A stretch of 64,000 nucleotides of DNA from Aulostomus chinensis (taxonomy: Eukaryota > Chordata > Actinopteri > Syngnathiformes > Aulostomidae), in contig JBBMOA010000019.1 in assembly GCA_037954235.1 (NCBI GenBank), positions 11,874,805 to 11,938,804 on the forward strand, read 5' to 3'. Below, one piece after another: positions 1-11,786 of this stretch. The position numbers were made by a program, and so were the translations under genes. Position 1 is the first letter of the stretch. Every line of letters starts with the position of its first letter. The notes beneath the pieces are model-generated. The model was given only the letters and a program-made list of their open reading frames with translations, was not told the origin of the DNA and ran no database searches.

Positions 1-837
1 AAAAAAAAACAGCAATGTAAAGCTTTAGCTTCCATTTGTATATCTAAGTCAAAAGGGGAAGTTATCCACTATTTTAGGCCTGTATACCATCAGCACATTG
101 CAGGTATTTGACAATGCACAATGCATTTGCCTCACTTTAACATTTGAGAATCCAGGTTAGTGATCAGAGAGGAGTTTACGCTGCACCACCCTTTGAAGAA
201 TGGGGCTCATGTCTCATTTTAGAGGTCATCCATCCAGGACACAGACTGGCACCGCTAAATGCTTCATTTCTCTAGCTGATTTAAAGCACCTGATTACACT
301 TCTCAACTGATTAAATGGGAAGACTGAGTACACTGTCAGTATTGTTGAAGATCTGCAGAGAGCACCAACCTCCGGGTCATGTGGCTGTGAGAATGGAAAA
401 CCCTTATGTACAATTTCTGTTGGTTCTGCATGGTCATATTTTCTATGAATTACTCTTTAACAAGATCCGTATCTAACAATGTAGGGTTACAGTTCCTGTG
501 AGTTTGGAAGACAAGAATTGCTCAAAAAATGCTCCCTTAATCTGATATTTAATTGATTACCCAGATATTTGATTATATGACTGTTATAACTCCTCATAAT
601 TGCTGAATCTTATGGGATTCTTTGTTTTTTTCCAATGCTGAAATTAAGCTTGTGCTGCGCTGAAGTACTCTGAAGTTCTTTTGTTCGAACTCAAGTGCGA
701 GCTTCAAGCAAAAAAAAAAAAAAAAAAAATTTCGGTAAAATATAGTTGTTGTACTTTTGCCTGATGTAACTGGATTATTTCATGCGCCAGGATCACTGAG
801 CTCAGGATCTCCTGACACAAAAGCCATGCTTCTGCCT

Positions 838-905
<68 letters not shown>

Positions 906-1242
906 ACATTTATAGTCAAAGAATGTGTGCTGAGAATGCACACTTGTCACACATACTAGAAAAAGTCAAGGCTTATATGGTGAAGTGGAAAATATAATTT
1001 TTTCAGAACTCTTCGTTAATTGTTGGTGCCCTTGCAGCCATGTCCATTGGTCATGCTTTCCTTGTATGAACCGATGCTCTTATTTTCCTTTGTGTTTTTG
1101 AACCTGGATGTAAGACCATCAAATGAAACACATTTCCTTTTCTCTCCTCCTTAAAGGGAGTATTTCAGTTCCTCCTTTTGTAAAATTATGCTCCATTCAG
1201 TGTTTTCTGTGGTCTCTTTCTGTTTGCCAGCAAGATTATGTA
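1..1242. other. Non-coding stretch with a CA microsatellite
   Basis: No gene is recognised here on either strand. The stretch holds homopolymer A runs near 1 and 710-729 and one long AC array listed separately. The rest is unique-looking, AT-rich sequence. Confidence 0.6.
844..903. repeat. (AC)30 microsatellite
   Basis: An uninterrupted run of AC dinucleotides covers the interval. No gene overlaps it. Confidence 0.97.
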
Positions 1243-1254
1243 AAAAAGACACTG

Positions 1255-1503
1255 AAGGGGCAGCATGGCTCAGAGGTAGCATGGCCGTCGAGCGACTGAA
1301 GGGTCACTCGTTTGATCCGCACTTCCCCTGGGGACCATGCTGAAGTATCCTCAAGCAAGATAGTGAGCCATTATTTGCTCCTGCGACGGACTGGCAACTC
1401 ATCCAGGGTGAACCCTGCCTCTTGCCCAATCTCAGCTGGGATAGGCTCCACCCCCCCTCCCGATCCTTAACATATACTGTATGGGGTATAGAAAATGGAT
1501 GGG
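1255..1503 (+). mobile_element. tRNA-derived SINE, family B (CAGCATGGCTCAGAGGTAG), copy 1
   Basis: The left end holds an RNA polymerase III A-box-like stretch (TGGCTCAGAGG) and, about 30 bases on, a degenerate B box (GTTTGATCC). The body reads 'CCAGGGTGAACCC' and 'GCTGGGATAGGCTCC', and the 3' end is 'GAAAATGGATGG'. The copy is flanked by a near-perfect direct repeat, AAAAAGACACTG (1243..1254) and AAAAAGAAACTG (1504..1515), 11 of 12 matching. This is the target-site duplication left by target-primed retrotransposition. Two further copies lie at 22866 and 23404. The formal repeat-library name is not known to me. Confidence 0.8.
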
Positions 1504-1515
1504 AAAAAGAAACTG

Positions 1516-3572
1516 GTTCTTACCAAGCTTGATGGAAGGGTATAGAATGAACTGAGAAAGAATCCATAAAATTTTGGGCCAGATTAGTCAAAGCGCCACC
1601 TGTGGGCAAAGGAAATTCTGTTTAGTTTACACTTAACTGAGGGGATCGACCAGACCCATCTCAAATTTGGTTAGAAACCTCAATTAAAGGGATAATTCAA
1701 CCGAGTATAGGCTGTCATTTCAACTCAATCATTATGTAAACGCATTCAAGCTGATGGAAGGTCAGTGGAGGTTTTTAATGCACAAAACAACGCTGTTTTT
1801 AGAGGAAAAGGTGATTCAACGATGTCACAGGCAGTTAAAGTAAATGATGACCAATTATCAAACATAAAGTCCTCCAAAATTAGTTGAGCAGGGAGGCCAA
1901 AATCAGTGTTGATGTGTTGGGACACTTTCAATCAGCGATAAGCAATATGAGTAATTTATGCATGTACGCATACTAACTTCACACTTTTGATGGGAATCCT
2001 GACCAGAAGACATCTACAATGTGAATTTGAGTCATACTGCCACCGAGTGGTTACAGGAAGTAAGTCTGATGGAAGAAACATCATTGATTAAATCAAATTT
2101 TGGCTTCATGTGATGCACAAATCTTCATATAAAGTTAGGATGCCACCTAGTGGATGCAGGAAGTGTCATATGCACCACAGTGCACGCCTGATTCTGCTCC
2201 TTCATGCACCCTGTTGTGGAAGTTCTGCTTGCTTTACATTTGGTTTGGCTTGTCGTAGCAGAGGTATGAGCTCTCTCACTGCCCTCTCGTTGTTTTCATT
2301 GCTTAACCTGTGTGTGTTTATATGGATATGAATTATTAAGGAAGTATCCATTCATGGAAAAAGATGGGAATTGAAATAAGGTTCACTCACATACCTACAA
2401 TTTCCAGGTGCTTGAGTTATGAAAGAGGAGCACTAGTGTGCCCATCTTTATAAACCTGATGAAAGAAGGACTTATGCACATGTCTGGCCTTGTTCAAATA
2501 CAGTTTTACTTTTTACGGGTCTGGCTTGAGGTGTTTTGTGCCAAGCATCCAACTCAGGCCAGTATTATCCCTGGCTGTGGATCACCAACACACCAGTGAC
2601 ACAGATTCCATGTTTGATGTCAAGGACACTATGCACAAGAGCAGAAGCGACAGTCACACTGCTATCACCCACAAACGACAGGTTGCTTTCCTCTGCAAGT
2701 TTACTTCTTCTGGGAAAGCCCACCCCCTAGGCTAAAGTGGTTAAAACCAAGAAATCATGATGTAAATATGTGTTGAATTAGAAAACAAAGAATGATGTCA
2801 GTTTGCAGTGTGCAGATGAGACAGGAACTCTGCAGCCCCCCCCCCCCCACCCCCTTCTCCTCTCAAGCACAATCAGGGGGCGCTCGCCTGTTTGAAGCTC
2901 TCCCCCTGGGCTCCAGGGTTCTGTGGGATCCGGGTGTGCTGACACTGTTAGCACGCCTGATATGAGAGTCTGATCAAAGCTGGCTCATTCTGCCTGACCG
3001 ATTTCCACAGGATTAAGGATTAGGGAGACAGGAAGCTGGGAGAGGCACAGAGACAATCTGGGAGAGACAAAAAGGGATGGTAATGGTTATGGAGAGTTAA
3101 AGGGATGGAAAAATGTTGAAGGAGACAGAGGGGTCATAAGGCACTGGCAGATAACATCTTGAGAAACAAAAGAGAGATGTCAGGGGCATGTCAGGGTAGT
3201 GATTTACAAAACAAAGGAGCCAGTACATTAGTGAGTCGAACATAAAAAAAAACATTTATACAAGTTGTTACAATATATTGAAACAGGATTATTTTTTTGC
3301 AAACATATTCCCATGAGATTAATTTAAAAGCCCATCTATAATGTTTCTCTTTGTATCCAGTGGGAGCTCGAGAATGGTCACCTTCGTTTACCAGCTGAGT
3401 TCTCCCTGTGCTCATAAAGTTTGATACTGTACATCGCCAGGAGGCAAATCCTGCTGGGCTTTAAGTGAACAATCTTGAAACCAACTCTGAAACTAACAGG
3501 CAACAAGCACTGTGCTGCTAAATGGGGGGGGGGGGGGGTGGCATACAGGAAGGGAGCGATTTACCAACAACA
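1516..3572. other. Non-coding stretch, old repeat debris
   Basis: No gene is recognised. Three short related blocks of the form GCCACC..GTGG..AGGAA appear near 1595, 2038 and 2140, which suggests remnants of an old dispersed repeat. A C-run near 2836-2850 and a G-run near 3523-3538 are present. The small open frames show no recognised domain. Confidence 0.5.
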
Positions 3573-3575
3573 TTA

Positions 3576-4129
3576 AAGCAATACTTCACCCAAATAGTAC
3601 TCGCTAACAGGCATTTTTCCTCTACTGCAGAATGCAGGAAGAGCCAGCTATGTATATTTAGCTTGAAGCTAATGGCAGCCCATAACCAGCAACTACAAAC
3701 AGCAGCAAAACAGTCCAAAAATGCTCAGTAATCCACAAACACTTTGATTTGAGCTAAAAAGAAGCAACTGTACATTGGATAACTGCAAGCGACTAAGTTC
3801 AACTTAATACCCCAGCTGACCAAGCTCAGTGTTATAGTTTGTTTTCAGCTCAATTCAAAGCGTTTGTGGATCACTGATCATACGGCTGGATAAAGAAGAC
3901 TTGGAATAGACTGGACGGTGTGATTGAGAAGCTGTAAACGCACACCTATGATCAGTTTTGGCCTGTTTGTAGCTGGTGGCCATGGAGCACCATTAACTTC
4001 AGGCGTTTGTGGCTCTCTGCATCTGGGGTCACAAAGAAGTGATGAAGGGGTGCTGAAATATCTGTTTGAGGTCAAGACACCTTTTTGTGAATATTTGAAA
4101 TGCAAATCTTTTTGGGCAAAGTATCGCTT
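3576..4129. mobile_element. Miniature inverted-repeat element (MITE), 554 bp
   Basis: The left end AAGCAATACTTCACCCAAA and the right end, read on the other strand as AAGCGATACTTTGCCCAAA, form terminal inverted repeats with 16 of 19 matching. TTA flanks both ends (3573..3575 and 4130..4132), as expected for a 3-bp target duplication. The interior block TATATTTAGCTTGAAGCTAA recurs inverted near 58120 and in altered form near 22785, so this is a dispersed family. There is no transposase frame, so it is non-autonomous. The TTA duplication would fit PIF/Harbinger, but the superfamily is inferred. Confidence 0.75.
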
Positions 4130-4132
4130 TTA

Positions 4133-6052
4133 GGAGGGGATATTATATGGTAACCAGCAAATTCAAAATTATATTTGAGAAAGCAGTGAGAAGTTGTATC
4201 ACTTGGTTAAACACCCAAATAACTATTGATTTGTCGATGATGCCGGATACATCACCAGTATGTGAACTATGTGAATTGTAGTTGTGACTAAGTTTTGCCA
4301 ACTCTGTGTGGACAAAAAGGAGTCCGTTTGAGGGTTTAAGATCAAAAGTGACTGAGCAAACCTTTCATGCGCCGGAAAGGCTGCTAATGGAAATAATCGT
4401 CAGTTATCAGAAGTCAACTGGTATTTACTTTGTCATTCCATCAGCCAACTCTCCTCCAGATGCTGTGTGACAGAAAACACAAGACAAAGATTGAGATCGC
4501 CTTTGTTTATTGATATGTCAAAAGTGAATGCTGTTGTTTTTCTGTCACACCTGGAGACTAAGCTTCACTAAAGGTTAATTGTCACGGGTTTGACATATGA
4601 TGGTGAAATGTCAGCTATTGATCGAAACAGAGACTAGATGAGAACCAAAGCGATGTCTAGTCCGAACATTTAAAAAAAACCAATCCTCCTTGCATCTCTA
4701 CGTACCAAAAAAGCCTTGAATAGGATGATTTGTCGACTGTCAAACATTTAGGATCTAAAAAGGACATTCCCGCGTGGTTTTGTGACAGCTGTCAGTCGTA
4801 GAAACCCGACTCATGGTCTGTTATTGCGTTTCAAGTCTGCAGTTTCTGTTATCAAGAGTAAACAGTTCAAGCAGGCAGTGTGAGTCCTCTGGCTGCAGCT
4901 CTCTATCAGCTGGTGAGCAGCACCGTCGCCACCAACCACAGCTGCATATGAATACAGGAGGAAGAAGTTGAACCTGGCTACCCGCCATGAGTTAATAGTA
5001 ATGATTGGTTTTGAAAAAGAGCTTTGCCCTTATTATTTCTGTAGTATTACATGCCCTATGTGCAGGATTGAAGCTGTCTCAATTTGTGCTGCTGCTGGCT
5101 CGTTATTGAGGATTTCAGCTGCTGTTCAATATGCACAAACTTGTGAGTGTGACAGTTCTTTTTCTTTCAGCAATGGTATTTGCAAGTAATGAGATTGAAC
5201 TCTAGTATCAAACCTATCTAACCTGTAGGTTGCTATAGTAACAACATACGAAACAGAAACTTACAAACGCATTTTTCGTTGCTATTTCCTGGACACTGCA
5301 CTATAACAACTTTCCTAGAGTAGTGAGCCCAAAAAAAAAAAAAAAAACAGTTACAAAATATGATGACACTTCCTCTTTTGATACGATATCAACATCTTTA
5401 TTTAAACAGCAGCTTTTACCACTGCCATTTTGACAGGTTGTTGGGTTCCTTCCAGCTTTTCTTGTACAGATACCTCCTTAATTTCATGTCTGTCGGCAGA
5501 CTGTTGCTCTTCGTGTTTCTCCATGCATTGCTGCATGTTAGCTAATTAAGATTAGCTACATGGAAAAACATTATCCACCTTGATGCAACTCCATTAAACT
5601 TGGCAGTTTTAGATAAGAGCCCCACAGGCATTCACATGCAACCTGAAAAAATGGCGTCAGGGGTTATAAAGTACAGTTTTTGGCATCAGAGTATCAATAC
5701 TGTATTGCAAGAGGAAGTAATTATTAAGGAGACAACTCAAGATTTTACATTAACATGTGCTTTGAGAAGGTTGGGTTCCATCTGGTGGTAGAACAGTTTA
5801 GCTCCCAAGCCCAGGGATTCTGTTTCTATTGTGGTTTTTGTGTCACAGCTTTGCTTTGGTTAATTTTTACCTTCATATCATAGAAGAAAAAACATCCCCA
5901 TCCCCTTCATCCCCAGCATGAGCTGAAATTAATAACTTTAAAAAAAATAGTCACTACGGTGTTTTGCTGCCATTTATGGTCACTATTGCACTAGGACTTT
6001 TCTCTGTACTTTCTAAGTTAGGGCGGAGATAATGAGCTATCCATTCCTCTGT

Positions 6053-6126
<74 letters not shown>

Positions 6127-7387
6127 CTGCGCCCATGTGAGTGTGTGTGCGCATTTGCCAAATACACACAATCTAATATAACTTTTGTTTTGCTATGGCT
6201 CCAAAAAAATTGTGGTGAACGTGCGTATTGATCCTGGGATTGTTTATTAAACGGTTCATTCTGTGAACGGTTCAGTATGACATTTTTACTTACATCTGAT
6301 TAAACAGTCAAAGATAAACGTCTGTATGCGCCTCCTCATGCGTGTCTTAAATGACCGTTCAAAAGGAAGTGAGTACATGCTAGGTTGAATAGCTGTACAG
6401 GGTAATTAATGCGATGTGTTCAGTGAGGTAATGGTGTATGGAAAGTCACGGACAGAGAAAGAAAGAATGAGGACAATACGCCACCTGCCTGCCTGAGTAG
6501 ATTTAAAGGAGTGGATGACAGGTCAGGGAGAGGCAGTGACACACCACCCACACATCCTCCAGATGTGCTCTCGCACTGGCCTATAGACAATTAATTATCT
6601 CACAGTTCATGACACTGGGGTTGGTGGCCAGGCGATTACATTACACCGCACACCCTGAGCAACCTGATCTGGGGATTTTTTTTTTTTATTCCTGCTGGAC
6701 AGTGTGTGTTAGTGTGTGTCAGGAGGAAGGGAGGAGTCTGTTTTACACACTGATGGCATCCATAGTGACAAAGCGATAATTCACATCATGCTCCAGTGCT
6801 GCGATCATTATGTTGCTGTGTGTCTCTTCATGCATGCGTTCTGCAGCAAAAACACATTCGTTTTTGTTGTTCTGGAAGGAAAAAAAAACACATTAAAAGA
6901 ACCACCCATTCATACCCTGCCTCATTTGCCTGAGCTTCTATCAATTCTTAGTTATAGCCAATAGCAATAAAGGAAGTGGTCCCACTGTCACAGAGACAGT
7001 TGGCACGGAAACAGCACATTACACCATCGTCCAATCCCCCTCCCATTCCTTTGTCGTCATCTCTCCCCTCCCTTCCCTTCCTCTCCTCATTCCTCCGGTG
7101 CCCTCCACCTCCCTCTCTCCCTATCTTGTATGTTTTTTCCAGTCATCAATGAAATCACAACCAATCCTGCTGTTTGCCCTGTAAGAAAGCAATACCTCAA
7201 GAAACAGATCTAATCTCCTTTCCGCTCTTGCCAGCACGGCTCAGATTCCATCACAGCCAATGTATATTTTATAAATATGGCATGAAATAAAGATACTCTG
7301 TAGCTCCTCCATCAAACCCTATTCTCCCCCTCTCTCTTTCTGTTACTCTCATGATTTAATCCTGACCATTTCCCCCTTCCCTCCCTA
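4133..7387. other. Non-coding stretch with low-complexity patches
   Basis: No coding exon is recognised. It contains one long GT array (listed), A and T runs, and a pyrimidine-rich block at about 7035-7125. The part at 7130-7330 is complex and not obviously repetitive, so it could hold regulatory DNA, but nothing in it can be named. Confidence 0.5.
6051..6122. repeat. (GT)n microsatellite
   Basis: About 72 bases of GT with one GAGT interruption close to the left end. Confidence 0.95.
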
Positions 7388-7418
<31 letters not shown>

Positions 7419-7909
7419 TGCTGACTCCTCCCTCCATTTCTGTCCTGCACTCCCTCTCTCTGCTTCTCTGTCTCTGACACACTCAAACACACGCACACAT
7501 ATATACACGCCCTCCACCCCCATCGCTGCAGTGTCTCAACTGCCTTGGAGCAAACAAGAGAGGATATAGAACACAGACGTTAATAAGACAGAGGGCCACC
7601 GAGAGAGAGAGAAAGAGAGATGTATGTATGTGTGTGTGTGTGTGTGAGAGAGAGAGACACAGAGAGAAAGACTCTGTGAATATGAGGTAGATATGAAGAT
7701 GAGGCAGCAGGACTAAAGGTGGATTGCTCAGAGCCTTTCTCTCCCTGCAAGGGCTTGTCTGCAGTATCCTTTGTAAATGGATGCTGCCTGCCTGTGAACA
7801 CGGTAAGCCTGACTGCTCTCAAAACAGCTTCTTTTTTTTCTCCTGAAACCACAAGGCTGGGTTGTTTTGGACACAGAGGAGGAGCAATTTCATTAGAACC
7901 ATTCTGTTG

Positions 7910-7910
<1 letters not shown>

Positions 7911-7984
<74 letters not shown>
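7911..7984. repeat. (TG)37 microsatellite
   Basis: Uninterrupted TG dinucleotides, followed at once by a G-rich patch (GGTGGGGGGG). Confidence 0.96.
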
Positions 7985-7985
<1 letters not shown>

Positions 7986-8684
7986 TGGGGGGGTTGGATT
8001 GAATGTTTCTTATGATACAAAAATGGGGAAGGTGATGTGTTGAGAGATGGCACTGAGGCAGGCAGCCTTGTCCAGTCCCCTCCTCCACCCTGCTGCTAGC
8101 TGTGTGCCAACGGACAGTGCTATCTTATGCTTGCAATCTGACTCTCCCATGAGCATCATCGAGTCTTACAGAGCGCTTTTATCTATGCTTGATTCATGTA
8201 ATTACTGTATGTAGGACAAGTGGAGGATGCATGGATGTGCTATGTCTAGTCCAGGCCATCAGCTAAGACATGAAGGAGGGAAATAGGAGAGTAAAAGCAC
8301 CATCACACATGATCAGGTGTTCAGTACTTACAGCTGGCTTTACGAGACAGTGAATGTGCAGTGGGAGGTGTACAAATCCAGCTGAGCTTGACTCTGCAGG
8401 CTCTGGGATAAGCAGACAAAATGTGGCCTGACGGCGGCATAGGATTTATCTCCATGGGGAAATTTATCTTGATAAATATTCTCGGTTCATGTGTGTGTCT
8501 GTGTTGTTTGTTGATGTAAAAAGACATGGGGGGGGGGGGGTAAAGAGCACAGCAGTCGAGCTTTCTTGTTTTTCTCTCTTTTTTTTAAACACAGCATCAT
8601 TTTTTTCAATGGGTTTGGGGATCAGCATCAGGAGTATTGAGCATGTGCATTTTGGGTACTGTACGTGTGCTTGTGTTACATGCC

Positions 8685-8700
8685 TGAGAGAGAGAGTGAG

Positions 8701-8755
<55 letters not shown>
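8685..8755. repeat. (GA)n microsatellite
   Basis: GA/AG run with two single-base interruptions near the left end, ending in an A run. The + strand is pure purine over most of its length. Confidence 0.96.
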
Positions 8756-8759
<4 letters not shown>

Positions 8760-8960
8760 ACCAGTGCAGGGAGGGGTTGAGGTGCTGGGGGGGTTTAACA
8801 GTAGGGAGGCAGATGGGGCAGAGGGGCGGAGGTTGATGCTGCAGAGAGCAAGAAGGAAACAGAAGATTTGGAACAGATTGGATGGAAAAAAGGAGAAAGG
8901 GGTGGTAGGGAGGGAGGGAGGGGGCTGGGGTGGGGAGGTTGATAATTTCATATCGGTAGA

Positions 8961-11730
8961 AAGACAGCTCTTATGAGCATGTGACACAGGAAGAATGCTG
9001 GATGTGTCTGTGATAGTTCCACAGGCAGAAGCTCACACAGAGGCCCTCAGACAGCAGTGAATCAAGGCAAAAAATGGTGGCAAAACTCCTCCGTGCCTTG
9101 ATCTCTGGATCACTAGAGATTCCACAGGAGATCATAGAATATCAGATGGATGCTTCTGCTGAACCTTGTTGTTGGAGTTGGTGAGAAAAAGCTACAAATA
9201 AATTGGAATATTTATCAGTGTTGGGAGTGCTGGAGTCAGATTACACCTTCACGTGTAGCTGTGAGGTGTCGGATTCCCCATTCAAGTAAATGTTCAACAT
9301 TTGGGGAGATTTTGCAGCATGGCATGCTTTCTTTCTTTTCATGTCATTTTAATATAAAATCCATTAATTTTTTCAAATAGGTTAAGTTTGGAGAGATAGT
9401 GACCAGAGTTTGCAGATATTTAATTCTTCCTGAGGTATCAAAATATTATCAGGTGATAAAAGTGTAACCAGTATCAGAATGGGATACAAAACAATGTTGG
9501 AATATTTTGTTGATGACTTAATACTCTCAGTTCAGAGAGTCTTTGGCAATTTTGTGCGGCTTTAATTTCATTCTCCTCTCAGAACTCTGGGTCACTGGCT
9601 GGAAACCATTTGAAGAAACACCGAGGTCACACTCACTGTGACAAAAGCTCTGATCAGCCCAGAAACATTGGATTCATTTTTTTCATATCAGCTGTTAAAA
9701 AAAAAAAAATCCTCCTCTGTAACATATTAGAAAAATAAAGTTGTGGTTCAGTAGTAAACTTGGATGTCAAAGTCCAAGCGTGCGAGATGTAAATGCATGC
9801 TTATAAATTTCCCACTCAGACACAAGCTAACCTCACGTAGATGGTTTGACCGTGAGATTGGGCTGGTTTTGTTGAACCAAAATCTTAAATGAGTGGAATA
9901 AACATCACATAAATGCGCCGCGCTGACAGCTAATCTTTTCTTTGGGCCGTATGCTGCCACTCCAGTGACATTTATGCATATAAAAACCGGAGCACTAGAG
10001 TGACAAAACCTATGCTGAGTTGACCTCCTTCCACCTCTTTTGTTACTTGCTACATCCACTCCAGTGAGTGACATAATAGCAGGGGACAGCAGGGCCAGAC
10101 TTGGTTTTAAAGAGACAGTGGCTGCCGGTGCACTTTTAGCCATCTTTAACCTTGTAGAGGAACAGACCACCAAAACAAACAACCTCTATTATTACAATTA
10201 GGCACCATGGGGGCCTGGCTTATTCCCTAGGTTTAAAGAAAATATCCCACTGGAGAGGGAGCAGCAGAATCATATGACTCCTATTCATTTCTTTTACTAT
10301 TTAGGAGAATAAACTTGAATGCTTGGATATTACGCAGGATGTTACAGAGGAAAAACGTGTCCCTCAACTCTCTCAGCTGCTTTGCCAGATCGGAGCCTTG
10401 CTCTGATTCAGCTGGCTTAGCATTTGTGTTTGTTTTGGGTCTTTAATCCTTGCCAGGTACTAGGACAAAGTGTTGTCTCCGCACAAAGACAGTGTTTAGC
10501 AGCCATTTTTTTCCTCTGACAGGGAGAACTAATACATAACTTCACAGTGAAGCATCAGTGAGGAAGGCTGTCGGTTGAATCGAACACAATCTTAGGGCGG
10601 GGCTCAGCCAATGAGTAAGGATTATGTTATCTTTAGGGTTACACAAAACAACATCAGCTCAACGGGTCGCTCTCTTTTCTCTTTGGCCTTCTTTCTCATC
10701 TTCGCTGGTCGTCACACACAGGAGCCTGTCTGTTTTCCTGAGGCCAGCAAGTGCAAGGGCCTTACTTCCAGCACTCAAATCTAAGAGGGCAGAGCAGAGG
10801 GGACAAACAGAGCAACTTTGTGTTCCATTGCACACACATAACAGCGGTCATATGACAACAAGGAGGCGGTGGAGAGGGGGGGGGGGGGGTTGATGAGGGA
10901 GTGCTATAGTCTACTACCCACTGGTAAGAGATGTTGATCTGTGGTCAGAAATTAAAGGGGCTCCTACATGTTTACTACGTGACACTACAAGTCCGAAAAA
11001 TACACCTGAAGGTGCTACTGCTTTTAACTTTGTTTTTTTTTTTATAATAAACAGGAGATTACAGTATTTTTTGTCTTCATATTTCCAATGATAGCCACAA
11101 GACAACTGCAGAGACAGTTTGTCATATCTGATTTCCCTTTTCCTTGCCTTATCTTGTGCACTATATACATACAGCAAAACTGTGCTGGCACTGTTGTCTG
11201 ATCAAGGCTTGTCTGTACAGCTAGAATATATATTTAGATACCCTATAGCTGGAGGATTCCATCCTTTACTGTAAATCTTACGGAGTCTCTGCACTTCAGT
11301 GCAAGATATTTTCATTATTCCTTTCACTAGTGAAGCATCTATTTCACTGATCATAAAGCATTTATTTTAATTGTGTCAATAAGATGGTTGAATGGCTGTT
11401 GCAGCAGCAGCAGTAATAGATGCTTTTCTTTTTCCTGTTTCAGTTATCAAATCACCAACTGCTGATAATATCTGTGAGTTGTAGGAACCTGAAAGTGTAG
11501 ATTACCCGCAAAAGCAGAAAACGTTTATCTTATCCGTCATGACCCAAATGAATATTACACCAGCGTGAGTGTTTGAATGTAGATTAGAAAGTTTAGAACA
11601 CTAAAGCTCAATTGTTTTGATCTGTGTGATATGCTGTAGGAGAAATTCCCTTTCTAAAAGTGGAAAAATACACATTATATTTGCTCTAGCACAGATATAT
11701 AACAGACAGACATTCAGTGGCACACACACA

Positions 11731-11786
<56 letters not shown>

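Larger units (their letters stand above)
7388..8960. other. Simple-sequence-rich region
   Basis: The region packs a CT run (7388-7413), a TATG/TG/GA compound run (7620-7662), a long TG array, a G-run (8527-8540) and a long GA array. The open frames here encode only repetitive His-Thr, Cys-Val, Ser-Leu or Arg-Glu and are artefacts of the repeats. A strong splice-donor-like site at 7802/7803 is discussed under findings. Confidence 0.6.

Noticed and set aside
7580..8088. Long minus-strand open frames rich in His-Thr
   Set aside because: They are translations of the TG microsatellite and its flanks, not genes. The same applies to frames over the other CA, TG and GA arrays.
9748..10182. 144-codon minus-strand open frame
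   Set aside because: No domain, no sensible splice sites or start context, and no repeat-encoded similarity that I recognise. It is plausibly chance.
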